Assembly: GCF_025137375.1 (NCBI RefSeq)
Contig: NZ_CP073720.1
Coordinates: 3,868,501-3,932,500 of the forward strand
Direction: 5' to 3'
Length of the DNA stretch: 64,000 bases
From: Dactylosporangium fulvum
Lineage (GTDB): Bacteria > Actinomycetota > Actinomycetes > Mycobacteriales > Micromonosporaceae
Position numbers and translations under genes: made by a program. Each line of letters opens with the position of its first letter. The first letter of the stretch is position 1. A model generated the notes under the pieces. That model was not told where the DNA came from. It worked only from the letters and a program-made list of their open reading frames with translations, and ran no database searches. Positions 51,570-60,468 of this stretch are shown piece after piece.

Positions 51570-52157
51570 CTACAGGAGCTCCCGCAGCGCCTCCACCAGC
51601 AGCCACACGCCGAACAGGACGAACAGCAGCGCCGCGCCGTACTTGATGGTCCGCTCCGGCAGGTGCTTGCCGAGCATGCGGCCGACCAGGATGGCCAGCG
51701 CGTCGGCGGCGACCATGCCGACCGTCGAGCCGATCCAGGTACCGAACCATCCGTGCTGGGTGGCGAGGGTGATGGTAGCGAGCATCGTCTTGTCACCGAG
51801 CTCGGCGAGGAAGAACGCGCCGCCGACGGCGAGGATCGCCGAGCCCGTGCTGCGTTCGGCCTTCTGCTTCTCGTCGTCGGTGAGGCGGTCGCCGCGCAGG
51901 GTCCAGGCGCCGAACGCGAAGAACGCGAGCGCCGCGATCAGTGAGATCCAGCCGGTCGGCAGGGCGGCGCCGAGGCCGTAGCCGACGCCGACGGACACCA
52001 GGTGGACCACGGCGGTGGCGATGGTGATGCCGATGAGGACCGGCATCGGACGGAAGCGGGTGGCGAACGTCAACGCCATCAGCTGCGACTTGTCGCCCAG
52101 CTCGGCGACGAAGATGACGGCGAAGCTGATGACCAGCGCCGCGAGGAAACCGCTCAA
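51570..52157 (-). CDS. TMEM165/GDT1-family cation transporter
   Basis: 195 residues, six membrane segments in two inverted halves, each with the signature E-x-G-D-K-[ST] (AELGDKSQL near residue 18, AELGDKTML near 122). Family members export Mn2+ or exchange Ca2+/Mn2+ for protons. The TTG start at 52157 follows GGAAGGG. Its leader is GC-rich and I could not fit the manganese (yybP-ykoY) riboswitch that precedes many homologues. Confidence 0.9.
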   Translation of the reverse strand: MSGFLAALVISFAVIFVAELGDKSQLMALTFATRFRPMPVLIGITIATAVVHLVSVGVGYGLGAALPTGWISLIAALAFFAFGAWTLRGDRLTDDEKQKAERSTGSAILAVGGAFFLAELGDKTMLATITLATQHGWFGTWIGSTVGMVAADALAILVGRMLGKHLPERTIKYGAALLFVLFGVWLLVEALRELL

Positions 52158-52260
52158 GGTGTTGCCCTTCCCGGTGACGACCGGGAGGGAGTGTCGGGGG
52201 ACGACCTCGACCCGGCCGTCAGCACATGTCTGCTGTCAGCTGAGCCGAAAGTCTCGTCCG

Positions 52261-52285
52261 CCGTGATCATGAGGAACGATCACGG
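52261..52285. promoter_or_regulatory. Inverted repeat upstream of the GDT1-type gene
   Basis: CCGTGATC and GATCACGG (8-bp arms, 9-base gap) lie about 105 bp upstream of the leftward GDT1-type start. A GATCACGG motif also recurs in the 49083-49139 repeat. Apart from this and the hairpin at 52383-52412 the 52158-52428 spacer shows nothing. Confidence 0.35.
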
Positions 52286-52382
52286 CCGCATGGCCGGGAG
52301 CCAGGGCTCCAGTATGTCGACCACGCTGTTGAGGACTACTCCCCTTCGCGCGATCAAGCGTACCAGAGGGCAGGTGTACGAC

Positions 52383-52412
52383 GGCCGGTCGGGGCTCCAG
52401 CCCCGGCCGGCC
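52383..52412. terminator. Hairpin after the seryl-tRNA synthetase gene
   Basis: Arms of 14 bp (52383-52396 and 52399-52412) with a 2-base gap and a single G-T mismatch lie 17 bp downstream of the synthetase stop (leftward). Confidence 0.75.
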
Positions 52413-52428
52413 TGTTCGGATGTCGTTT

Positions 52429-53721
52429 TTACTTTCGCTTGGGCTGCTTCGTGATCCGGTCGGTGCCGACGCGGTCGCGCAGCACCTCGGGCACCAGGAC
52501 CGAGCCGTCCGCCTGCTGGTACTGCTCCAGGATCGCCGGGAAGATCCGGCTGGTGGCCAGGGCCGAGCCGTTGAGTGTGTGGACGAAGCGGTTGTTCTTC
52601 GAGCCGGGCACCCGGTAGCGGATGCCGGCGCGGCGGGCCTGGTAGTCGCCGGCCCACGACACCGACGACACCTCCTTGTACTTCTGGGTGCTCGGCATCC
52701 ACACCTCGATGTCGATCGTCTTGCGCATCGAGGCGCTGGCGTCGCCGGCGGCCAGCAGCGAGCGGCGGAAGTGCAGGCCGAGCGCGTCGACGAGGCCCTC
52801 GGCGTAGTCGACCATCTCCTCGAGGGTCTTCTCGCCGTCCTCCGCGGTGGTGAACTGGAAGATCTCAACCTTGTTGAACTGGTGACCGCGGACCGTGCCG
52901 CGCTCGTCGGAGTGCGAGCCGGCCTTCTCGCTGCGGTAGCAGGGGGTGTACGCGTACGCCTTGTGCGGCAGGTCCCCGGTCTCGAAGATCTCGTTCTGGT
53001 AGGCGCCGAGGATCGCCGTCTCCGACGTCGGCAGCAGGAACTGGCCGCGCTCGCCCTCGCCGACGGCGAGGTGGAACACGTCGTCGTAGAACTTCGGGAA
53101 CTGCCCGGCCGCGTAACCGGCCGAGTCGAGCAGCAGGTGCGGGGGCAGCATGAACTGGTAGCCGGCGGCGAAGTGCCGGTCGATGAACCAGTTGACGAGT
53201 GCCCACTCCAGGCGTGCGCCCCAGCCGGTGTAGATCCAGAAGCCGGAGCCGCCGAGCTTCACGCCGCGCTCGAAGTCGACGAGGCCCAGCTCGGTGGCGA
53301 GCTGCACGTGGTCGCGCACATCGTCGATCTTCGGTGCCTCGCCGAAGACCTTGACGACCTGGTTGGCCTCCTTGCCGCCGGCCACCACGTCGTCGGCGGG
53401 CAGGTTGGGCAGCTCGCTCATCGCCGTCTGCAGCTGCTCCTGCACGCCGGCGAGCCGGTCCTCGAGCTCCTGGAGAGCCGCCTTCGCGTCACGTGCCGCC
53501 GGCTCGACCGCCTGGCCGGCCTGCTTGGCCGCGGCGAACGCGCGGGCCTCCTCCTTGCGCCGCTGCCGCTCCGCGTCGATCTCGCCGATGAGCTCGCGGC
53601 GCTGCCGGTCGAGGTCGGCGATCGAACTCAGCGCACGGGACACCTCGGACGGGTCGAGCCTCTTGGACAGGGCGGCCTCCACCGAGGCCCGGTCCTTGCG
53701 AATCAACTCGATGTCGAGCAT
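52429..53721 (-). CDS. serS: Seryl-tRNA synthetase, divergent form
   Basis: 430 residues: N-terminal coiled coil (about 1-110; QRRELIGEIDAERQRRKEEA), then the class II catalytic core with PTSETAI, YRSEKAGSHSDERGT, GHQFNKVEIFQF and TLNGSALA. Compared with textbook SerRS, motif 2 (FRSEAGSxGRDTRG) and the motif 3 region (CSNFxxFQARR, here VSWAGDYQARR) are altered. Start ATG at 53721; an upstream GTG (53733) is possible. It lies 18 bp downstream of a TetR repressor gene, beside an efflux pump, not in a housekeeping operon. It may be the sole copy or a second, resistance-type enzyme. Confidence 0.88.
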   Translation of the reverse strand: MLDIELIRKDRASVEAALSKRLDPSEVSRALSSIADLDRQRRELIGEIDAERQRRKEEARAFAAAKQAGQAVEPAARDAKAALQELEDRLAGVQEQLQTAMSELPNLPADDVVAGGKEANQVVKVFGEAPKIDDVRDHVQLATELGLVDFERGVKLGGSGFWIYTGWGARLEWALVNWFIDRHFAAGYQFMLPPHLLLDSAGYAAGQFPKFYDDVFHLAVGEGERGQFLLPTSETAILGAYQNEIFETGDLPHKAYAYTPCYRSEKAGSHSDERGTVRGHQFNKVEIFQFTTAEDGEKTLEEMVDYAEGLVDALGLHFRRSLLAAGDASASMRKTIDIEVWMPSTQKYKEVSSVSWAGDYQARRAGIRYRVPGSKNNRFVHTLNGSALATSRIFPAILEQYQQADGSVLVPEVLRDRVGTDRITKQPKRK

Positions 53722-53739
53722 GCTTCCGCGCACCTTTGA

Positions 53740-54477
53740 CTAGGGTTCGTTGGGTCTTCCAGATGCTACTCGTTGCCGCGACGCCATTTCCGCGACCGCG
53801 CCCATGAGCAGGTCGACGCCGAACTGGTAGTAGCGGTCGACGTCCGGCTGACGGGTGTAGGCCGACGCGAGCTCCACGAGCATCGGGAACCTGTCGTTGG
53901 GCAGGGTCGACAGGTGCAGCCGGCGCTGGCGCAGCCACTCGGCGGCCTGCTCCTGCGGCACCGCGGGCGGGCAGCCGGGCTGGCCGGAGACCAGGCCGAT
54001 CGTGCCGTGCAGCAGGTAGGTGGCGACCCAGTAGGCCTCCTCGAGGGTGAACCCGGCGGCGTGCAGCAGCGCCAGCGTGTCGTTGGTGGCGCGGGTGAAG
54101 CTCTCCACCGAGTTCTTGTCCACCAGGTGCAGCAGCTCGGGCAGACACGGGTGCTTCCGCATCGCGTCGAGCAGTGCGGTGACCATGGCGCGCAGCTGCA
54201 CCGGCCACGGGTCGTCCGCGTCGCGGTCGGCGCGGACCCCGGCCAGCACGTGGTCGGTGATGCCGAACAGCAGCTCGTCCTTGTTCTTGAAGTGCCAGTA
54301 GAGCGCCATCGGCGTGACGCCGAGCTCCTGGGCGAGCCGGCGGATGGTGACCGCCTCGAGCCCTTCTTCGTCGCCGAGCCGCAGGGCCCGTTCCGCGACG
54401 GTGGCCCGGCTCAGTCGTTCCGCGGATTTTCCGGAGGGCACTGCTCTTCCAGAGGGCTCTGCTCTCTCACTCGGCAC
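53740..54477 (-). CDS. TetR-family repressor (tetracycline repressor C-domain type)
   Basis: 245 residues from the GTG at 54477. HTH near residues 30-75 (SRATVAERALRLGDEEGLEA, then RRLAQELGVTPMALYWHFKN), and a TetR_C_1-like ligand domain. Divergent from a DHA2 pump, with palindromic sequences between them, the usual repressor-pump pair. The serS gene follows in the same direction after 18 bp and may be co-transcribed, which is unusual. Confidence 0.92.
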   Translation of the reverse strand: MPSERAEPSGRAVPSGKSAERLSRATVAERALRLGDEEGLEAVTIRRLAQELGVTPMALYWHFKNKDELLFGITDHVLAGVRADRDADDPWPVQLRAMVTALLDAMRKHPCLPELLHLVDKNSVESFTRATNDTLALLHAAGFTLEEAYWVATYLLHGTIGLVSGQPGCPPAVPQEQAAEWLRQRRLHLSTLPNDRFPMLVELASAYTRQPDVDRYYQFGVDLLMGAVAEMASRQRVASGRPNEP

Positions 54478-54485
54478 TTGACAAC

Positions 54486-54546
54486 CATACACCGTACAGG
54501 TAGTCCTATACAACGTACATGTACGCCGTACAAGTACACCGTATAG
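54486..54546. promoter_or_regulatory. Probable TetR operator region
   Basis: The perfect palindrome CGTACATGTACG (54514-54525) is flanked by related half-sites CCGTACAGGTA (54492-54502) and CCGTACAAGTACACC (54526-54540) in an AT-rich spacer. It covers the divergent start region of the TetR and pump genes, so binding would repress both. Confidence 0.7.
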
Positions 54547-54559
54547 GGGGACCCTTCTC

Positions 54560-55975
54560 GTGCGAAATCGCTGGCTAGCCCTCGTCGCCGTGGCGCTGGG
54601 CACGTTCATGACCTATCTCGACAACAACGTTGTCAACGTCGCGCTGCCGTCCATCCAGCGCGACCTCGGCCTCGGCATCTCCGGCCTGGAGTGGATCGCG
54701 AGCGCCTACATCCTGGTCTTCGGCGGCCTGCTGCTCGTCGGTGGACGGCTCGGCGACGTCATGGGCATGCGGGGCACGTTCTTCGCCGGCCTGGCCGTCT
54801 TCACCGCCGCGTCGGTCGTCGCCGGCCTCGCCGGCAGCCAGGAGATGCTCATCGCCGCGCGCGCCGCACAGGGCATCGGGGCGGCGCTGCTCACCCCGGC
54901 CTCCCTCGCCCTGCTCACCGAGTTGTTCCCCGACCCGCGCGAGCGCGGCACCGCGATCGGCATCTGGGGCGGCGTCGGCGCGCTCGCGCTCGCGATCGGC
55001 CCGCTCACCGGCGGATACCTCAGCGAGAACATCTCCTGGGGCTGGATCTTCCTCATCAACCTGCCGATCGGCGTGGCCACCGCGATCCTGGCCGGGATGA
55101 CCCTGCCCGCCGGGCGGCGCAGCCCGAACCGCAGCCTCGACCTGCCCGGCCTCGTCACCTCGTCCCTGGCACTGTTCGCACTGACCTTCGCGCTCATCGA
55201 GGGCGAGTCCCGCGGCTGGACGTCGCCGGCCATCCTCGCCGCGTTCTCGCTCGCCGCGATCGGCGCCGTCACGTTCGTGGCCGTCGAGTCGCGCTCCGCG
55301 AGCCCGATGGTCGACCTCGCGTTCTTCCGGATGCGGGTCTTCACCGGCGGTCTCGCCGCGATGGGCCTGTGGGCGTTCGGCGTCTTCGGCATCTACTTCT
55401 TCACCGCGATCTTCCTGCAGAACGTGCTCGGCTTCTCGCCCACCGGGGCCGGTGCCGCGTTCGTCCCGATGGCGCTCGTCATGGCCGTCATGGCGACCGT
55501 CGCGCCGCGACTGGAGTCCCGCTTCGGGGCCGGCCGCACCGTCGCCGTGGCGCTCGCGCTCATGGCCGCCGCGGTCGGCGCGCTCGCGACCGTCGGCGAG
55601 GGCGGCGGCTACCTCGACCTGCTGCCGTGGTTCCTGCTCTTCGGTGTCGGCGGCGGCCTGCTCGTGCCGCTCAACAACGTGATCCTCGGTGCGCTGCCGG
55701 CGGCCCGGGCGGGGATCGCGTCGGGCATACTGAACGTCTCGCGTGAGGTGTTCGGGTTGCTCGGGATCACCATCCTGGGCGCCATCCTCACGAACCGGCA
55801 GAACGCCGCAACCGGGTCGGTGCTGCACCGGTTCCTCGACGGCTACCAGTTCTCGCTCGTCGTGGCGGCGGTCATCGTCGCCGCCGGAGCACCGATCGCG
55901 CTGCTCACGCTGCGGAAGGCCGGCGCACGTGACGAGGCCGTGGCGGAGCGGGAGCCCGAGTTGCAGCCGGCCTGA
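54560..55975 (+). CDS. DHA2-family MFS drug efflux pump
   Basis: 471 residues, 14 membrane segments; helix 1 TYLDNNVVNVALPSIQ (D1 motif), RAAQGIGAALLTPASLALL and LGPLTGGYL-type antiporter motif C (IGPLTGGYLSE). GGGGG precedes the GTG start at a distance of 9. Expected to export a hydrophobic drug under control of the divergent TetR protein. Confidence 0.92.
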   Translation: MRNRWLALVAVALGTFMTYLDNNVVNVALPSIQRDLGLGISGLEWIASAYILVFGGLLLVGGRLGDVMGMRGTFFAGLAVFTAASVVAGLAGSQEMLIAARAAQGIGAALLTPASLALLTELFPDPRERGTAIGIWGGVGALALAIGPLTGGYLSENISWGWIFLINLPIGVATAILAGMTLPAGRRSPNRSLDLPGLVTSSLALFALTFALIEGESRGWTSPAILAAFSLAAIGAVTFVAVESRSASPMVDLAFFRMRVFTGGLAAMGLWAFGVFGIYFFTAIFLQNVLGFSPTGAGAAFVPMALVMAVMATVAPRLESRFGAGRTVAVALALMAAAVGALATVGEGGGYLDLLPWFLLFGVGGGLLVPLNNVILGALPAARAGIASGILNVSREVFGLLGITILGAILTNRQNAATGSVLHRFLDGYQFSLVVAAVIVAAGAPIALLTLRKAGARDEAVAEREPELQPA

Positions 55976-55984
55976 GTCGCCGGC

Positions 55985-56032
55985 GGCACTTCTACCGGAC
56001 GGTGACATCGATCTCTGTCCGGTAGAAGTGCC
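55985..56032. terminator. Long hairpin after the efflux pump
   Basis: GGCACTTCTACCGGAC (55985-56000) and GTCCGGTAGAAGTGCC (56017-56032) pair over 16 bp around a 16-base loop, 10 bp after the pump stop. Confidence 0.85.
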
Positions 56033-56058
56033 TGGCGTGCCGGTGTCACCATTGATGC

Positions 56059-56619
56059 ATGCGCATCGAAGTTGTTGATCTGATCGATGGACAACTCCTG
56101 GACACGGCCTGGACGCAGTACAGCGAAGCGTTCTCCGGGCTGCGCACCACCGCCGTACAGCGGCACGTCATGCACCGCGACGAGTTCGACGCGATGATGA
56201 CGGACCGGCGGGTGCGGAAGTTCCTCGCCTGGAGCCCGCAGGGCGAGTTGCACGGCCTCTCCACGTTCACGAACCACCTCGACGCGATCCCGCTCATCTC
56301 ACCCGACTACTTCCGCGCCCGTTTCCCCGACCGCTACAGCGCCCGCCAGATCTGGTACGTGGGGTTCGTCGCCGTCCACCGCGAGGGCCGCCAGCCGCAG
56401 ATCTTCGAGCGCCTCATCACCGCGATGCGCCACCACGGCGGCGACCAGCTCGCCATGGTCGTCATCGACGTCTGCCGGCTCAACGGCGAGGAGCTGCGCC
56501 TGCCCGACGCGGTCGGCCTGATCCTGCGCCGCCGCTTCGGCGACGTGCGCCGTGACCGCCTCGACGAGCAGACGTACTGGGGCTACACGTTCCCGCCGGA
56601 CCAGATCGCCGCCGCCTGA
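56059..56619 (+). CDS. Hypothetical protein, GNAT-like
   Basis: 186 residues: an N-terminal helix-rich segment (LDTAWTQYSEAF), a central strand (KFLAWSPQGELHGLSTFTN) and IWYVGFVAVHREGRQPQIFERLI, which resembles the acetyl-CoA-binding part of N-acetyltransferases, but the Q/RxxGxG/A motif is not clear. No ribosome site precedes the ATG; the transcript may be leaderless. Function unknown. Confidence 0.65.
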   Translation: MRIEVVDLIDGQLLDTAWTQYSEAFSGLRTTAVQRHVMHRDEFDAMMTDRRVRKFLAWSPQGELHGLSTFTNHLDAIPLISPDYFRARFPDRYSARQIWYVGFVAVHREGRQPQIFERLITAMRHHGGDQLAMVVIDVCRLNGEELRLPDAVGLILRRRFGDVRRDRLDEQTYWGYTFPPDQIAAA

Positions 56620-56632
56620 CCCACCCGGGCGC

Positions 56633-57217
56633 TCAGCCGGGTGAGCGCCGCACCACGTCGAGGGCGAGGCGCTCCAGCGCCTCGCGCACCTCGGCGCGGG
56701 GCATGCCACAGCCGTCGGCGGGCACACCCGGCCGCAGCCAGCTCCCGTCCGCGGCGAGCAACGCGAACCAGGGGACGACCACCGCCACGGCGGGGCACAC
56801 CCCGCCGTCAAGTGGTTCGTCGGGCAGACGCAACGCCCGCACCAGCTCGGCGATCCCGGTGCCACGCCGCTCCTCCAGGCCCGGGCCGGCCGTCGGCGCG
56901 TCGCAGACGACGACCGCGGCCGGGTCCCAGTCCGGCGGCAGCCGGGGCAGCCCGAGCGCCGCGGTGCCCGGCATCCACGGGGCCGCCAGGTCGGGGTGTC
57001 CCGCGGGCCGTGACGGAGACGGGGCGGCGCCGGGGGAGGAGGGCGGGCCCAGCACCGCCTCGGCGCACGACGTCCAGGCCGGGTGGATCACCGGCGGGCC
57101 GCTCGGGACCGCCGGCCCCGCCGGCTGCCGCCCCGGCCCGCCGCAGGCCGCGAGGGAGACGAGGGTCAGCACGGGAGCCAGCACGAGGACCAGCACCAAG
57201 CGCGCGGTGGGTACCAT
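56633..57217 (-). CDS. Lipoprotein of unknown function
   Basis: 194 residues from the ATG at 57217. Signal peptide ARLVLVLVLAPVLTLVSLAAC with lipobox LAAC, then a Pro/Gly/Ser-rich stretch and a small domain with four cysteines (WTSCAEAVLG, VVCDAPTAG, GGVCPAV, DGCGMPR) that could form two disulfides. No family recognised. It lies 50 bp downstream of the DHA2 pump in the same direction. Confidence 0.7.
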   Translation of the reverse strand: MVPTARLVLVLVLAPVLTLVSLAACGGPGRQPAGPAVPSGPPVIHPAWTSCAEAVLGPPSSPGAAPSPSRPAGHPDLAAPWMPGTAALGLPRLPPDWDPAAVVVCDAPTAGPGLEERRGTGIAELVRALRLPDEPLDGGVCPAVAVVVPWFALLAADGSWLRPGVPADGCGMPRAEVREALERLALDVVRRSPG

Positions 57218-57267
57218 GCGGATGTGACGCCGGCCCGCCGGCTGCGGTTCCCGTCGAGGCCCCCGAG

Positions 57268-58788
57268 TCAAGACCGAGATGCGGTCAGGTCCTCTCCTCC
57301 GCCCAGCGGAGGTCCGTCGACGGCGCAGTGCCGCCGCGGCGCCGCCTCCGGCGCCGCGGGTGCCGGCTTCTCCGGGTTGCGGATCGTGACCGCGGCGACC
57401 AGGCCGGCCGCGACGCAGAGCAGCGCGGAGATCAGCACGGCGTGGTGGAAGCCGGTCGAGAGGCGGTCCGGGTGGTGGTACGCGGTGCCGGTGATCCCGG
57501 CGATCGCCGGCAGTACCGCCACCGCGATGAGACCGGCGGCCCGCGCGACGTCGTTGTTGACGGCCGAGGCCATCCCGGCGTGGTTGGCCGGCACCGCCGC
57601 GAGGACGGTCGCGGTCAGCGGCGCGACCGTGATCGCCAGGCCCAGCCCGAGGACGGCCACCGCCGGCAGGACCTGGGTGACGTAGCCGCCGGCGGCGTCG
57701 ATCCGCGCGAAGAGCGCCATGCCGGCCCCGGCGACGATCGGCCCGGCGCTCATCTGCAGCCGCGGCCCGATCCGCGTCGCGAGCTCGCCCGAGCGGGCCG
57801 ACAGCAGCAGCATGATCACCGTGATCGGCAGTAGCGCGACCCCGGCCGCGAGCGGCGTGTAGCCGGCGACGTTCTGCAGCTGGATCGGCAGCAGGAACAG
57901 CGCACCGCCGAGGGCGCCGTAGACGATGAACGTGACCACGTTGGTGGCGGTGAACTGCACCGAGCCGAAGAGGCTCAGCGGCAGCATCGGGTGCCGCGCC
58001 CGGGTCTGCCACCAGACGAACGCGGCGAGCAGCAGCACGCCGCCGGTCAGGGCCCCCGTCACCGGCAGGCTGGACCAGCCCTGCGCCTGGCCCTCGATGA
58101 GGCCGTACGTGACGCCGATCAGCCCGGCCGTCACCAGTGCCCCGCCGACGAGGTCGACCCGGCCGGTCGCCTCCCGGTCCCGCGACTCCGGCACGTGCCG
58201 CCAGGTGATCAGCACGACGGCGATCGCGATCGGCACGTTGACGGCGAAGATGAGCCGCCACGAGGCCGCACCGAGCCCGACGAGCCAGCCGCCGACGAAC
58301 GGCCCGATCGCCGTCGCGACCCCGCCGAGCCCGGACCAGGCGCCGATCGCCCTGCTGCGGTCGTCGGGCCGGAAGGACGCCTGGAGTATCGCGAGGCTGC
58401 CCGGGGTGAGCAGGGCCGCCCCGACCCCCTGCAGCGCCCGCGCCGCGATGAGCGTCCCGGCGTCCGGCGCGATCCCGCACAGCACCGACGCGAGCGCGAA
58501 CCACACGATGCCGACGGTGAAGACCCGCCGCCGCCCGTAGCGGTCGCCGAGCGCCCCGGCGAGCAGCAGCAGCCCGGCGAGCGTCAGCGTGTACGCCGTG
58601 ACGACCCACTGCAGGGTCTCCAGCCCGGCGTCGAACGACCGCCCGATCGCCGGCAGCGCGATCCCGACCACGGTCGCGTCGATCGCGGCGATCCCCGACC
58701 CGAGGATCGTCGCGGTGAGGACCCACCGCCCGGCGGCGCTGGCATACAGCAGCCGGCCCTCGCTCTCCGCCTCGTCCCGGGTCGCCAT
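57268..58788 (-). CDS. DHA2-family MFS drug efflux pump
   Basis: 506 residues from the ATG at 58788 behind AGGAGTGGG. 14 membrane segments; motif D1 GIAAIDATVVGIALPAIG, RALQGVGAALLTPGSLAIL and motif C GPFVGGWLV. This is the third DHA2 pump in 10 kb. No adjacent regulator; it may form a unit with the following lipoprotein gene. Confidence 0.92.
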   Translation of the reverse strand: MATRDEAESEGRLLYASAAGRWVLTATILGSGIAAIDATVVGIALPAIGRSFDAGLETLQWVVTAYTLTLAGLLLLAGALGDRYGRRRVFTVGIVWFALASVLCGIAPDAGTLIAARALQGVGAALLTPGSLAILQASFRPDDRSRAIGAWSGLGGVATAIGPFVGGWLVGLGAASWRLIFAVNVPIAIAVVLITWRHVPESRDREATGRVDLVGGALVTAGLIGVTYGLIEGQAQGWSSLPVTGALTGGVLLLAAFVWWQTRARHPMLPLSLFGSVQFTATNVVTFIVYGALGGALFLLPIQLQNVAGYTPLAAGVALLPITVIMLLLSARSGELATRIGPRLQMSAGPIVAGAGMALFARIDAAGGYVTQVLPAVAVLGLGLAITVAPLTATVLAAVPANHAGMASAVNNDVARAAGLIAVAVLPAIAGITGTAYHHPDRLSTGFHHAVLISALLCVAAGLVAAVTIRNPEKPAPAAPEAAPRRHCAVDGPPLGGGEDLTASRS

Positions 58789-58856
58789 CCGCCCACTCCT
58801 CACCGGTCACCGCCGCCGGACCGACCGCCGGGCGCAGGTACAGGCCGTCTCCAGGT

Positions 58857-60218
58857 TCAGGGCCGGCGGGCCGTCACCCGGACCTTGAACGACGTCGCCG
58901 GACCCGGGGTCGGGGCCGTCTTCGTCGCCAGCTTGTAGCCGGGGGAGGTCAGCTCCAGGTCGAGCCGGTGGAACAGCCGCGCCATGGACAGCGCCATCTG
59001 GACGTCGGCGAAGCTCTTGCCGAGGCAGGTGTGGGGGCCGCGGCCGTACGGCGAGTACGCACCCGGCTTGAGATGCTCGGCCCGCGGCTTCTCGTAGCGC
59101 GTGATGTCGAACGTCTCCGGCTCGGCGAAGTACTCCTCGAGGAAATGCGGCACCGTCGTGCCGACGTAGACCGTCTCGCCCTCCCGGATCGGGTGGCCGG
59201 CGAACTCGAAGTCCCTGGTCGCGGTGCGGATCGCGGCCACCGCGACCGGGTACAGCCGCATGGTCTCCATCAGTGCATACCGGACCGTGGGGATGCGCTT
59301 CACGTCGTCGTCGGTGACCTCGCCCCTGGCGAACAGGGCGTCGGCCTCCTCCCGCACCTTCGCGAGCACGTCGGGGTGCTTGAGCATGGCGTAGACGAAC
59401 GCGGCCGTGGTGTTGGCGACCGTGTCGAGGCCGGCGACGTAGGGCCCGGTCAGGGTCATCGTCAGGTCCTCCGCCGGCAGGACGCCGGGCCGGTGCAGGT
59501 GCGCGTCCATCAGGTCGTCGACCAGGATGCGCTCCTCCGGTGCCTTGGTGCCCGCCGTCGCGCGTAGCTCGGCCGCCATCCGGTCGCCGAGCTCGAACAG
59601 GCGGGCCTTGGCCCGCCGGTACCGCGGGTTGCGCAGCAGCACCTTCGGCCGCTGGCGGGTGACGAGGACGTTCAGCACGTACAACGTCATCATCCGGATG
59701 TCGTCGACGTATTCTCCCGGCGCGCTGCCGGTCAGCAGTGTTCCCAGCTGCTCGGTCGCCATGTACTGCATCGCCTGCACGACCGGGACCGCCGTGCCCT
59801 GCGGCCAGTCGCGGTCGATGACCCGGTCGGTGATCTCGATCAGCTCGCCGCAGCGGCCCTTGATCGCGTCGCGGGAGTAGCCGCGGCGCATCAGCTCACG
59901 CAGCTCCTTGTGGCTCTCCCCGTCCTCGCCGACCAGCGTGCGGGTGGCGCCGTACTCCTCCAGGAAGCCCTGCCAGAACTCCTTCGACCGCAGGCACTCA
60001 CGCCCGTCCCTGGAGTTCATGAACTCGGCCGCCTCGGCACCGGCGATCACCGGATAGGTGTTGCCGAGCAGTCGCATGCGGAAGACCGGCCCGTGCTCGC
60101 GGTAGGCCCGGGCGAGGAACCGGCCGGGATCCTTGCCCATGTCGAGCGCGCTGCCCAGGAACGGCAGCCCGCGGACCTGGGGAGTCCCGCGCTGCGGTGC
60201 CGTCTCTGTGACCGTCAT
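58857..60218 (-). CDS. Cytochrome P450 (CYP120/CYP51-like class)
   Basis: 453 residues from the ATG at 60218 (AAGGGG before it), longer than the two cluster P450s. Proline-rich start RGLPFLGSALDMGKDP, I-helix GPYVAGLDTVANTTA, ETMRLYP K-helix, and heme loop YGRGPHTCLGKSFA. The overall pattern (membrane-free, E-class-like) resembles bacterial CYP120/CYP51-type enzymes acting on isoprenoids or fatty acids. It is well outside the polyketide cluster and has no SARP box, so a cluster role is doubtful. Confidence 0.92.
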   Translation of the reverse strand: MTVTETAPQRGTPQVRGLPFLGSALDMGKDPGRFLARAYREHGPVFRMRLLGNTYPVIAGAEAAEFMNSRDGRECLRSKEFWQGFLEEYGATRTLVGEDGESHKELRELMRRGYSRDAIKGRCGELIEITDRVIDRDWPQGTAVPVVQAMQYMATEQLGTLLTGSAPGEYVDDIRMMTLYVLNVLVTRQRPKVLLRNPRYRRAKARLFELGDRMAAELRATAGTKAPEERILVDDLMDAHLHRPGVLPAEDLTMTLTGPYVAGLDTVANTTAAFVYAMLKHPDVLAKVREEADALFARGEVTDDDVKRIPTVRYALMETMRLYPVAVAAIRTATRDFEFAGHPIREGETVYVGTTVPHFLEEYFAEPETFDITRYEKPRAEHLKPGAYSPYGRGPHTCLGKSFADVQMALSMARLFHRLDLELTSPGYKLATKTAPTPGPATSFKVRVTARRP

Positions 60219-60232
60219 GAGCGCCACCCCTT

Positions 60233-60284
60233 GGTGTAGGTCGTCGGTGTAGGTCGCTGGTGTCGGTTGCCGGTGTCGGTTGCT
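60233..60284. repeat. 13-bp tandem repeat, four copies, upstream of the P450
   Basis: GGTGTAGGTCGTC (60233-60245), GGTGTAGGTCGCT (60246-60258), GGTGTCGGTTGCC (60259-60271) and GGTGTCGGTTGCT (60272-60284), starting 15 bp upstream of the P450 start, in its likely leader or promoter. Confidence 0.9.
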
Positions 60285-60468
60285 GGCTTTCATCGGCCGG
60301 GGTTCGGCGCCGCGCTGCGCCACGGTGACCGATGGTATCGAAGAACACGGTTCCCCGGTGTCCCGTGTGTTACCGCCTGATGACGATGCGTCCTCCGGAA
60401 CATCACACTCGCCGGCTGGTCGCTTCCGCCGGTCGTGGCCTTCGCCGGGGCTGCGGCACACTGTGCGG

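Noticed and set aside
52158-52428. Manganese (yybP-ykoY) riboswitch upstream of the GDT1-type gene
   Set aside because: I looked for the conserved stem-loop signatures in the leader on the minus strand and could not align them; only an inverted repeat is visible.
56633-58810. Long leftward frame covering both the DHA2 pump and the lipoprotein
   Set aside because: The pump is encoded in a different frame (57268-58788); only the last 194 codons of the long frame are a real lipoprotein gene.
58857-60218. Third P450 as a member of the polyketide cluster
   Set aside because: It is 14 kb beyond the cluster edge, has no SARP-type box, and belongs to a different P450 class.
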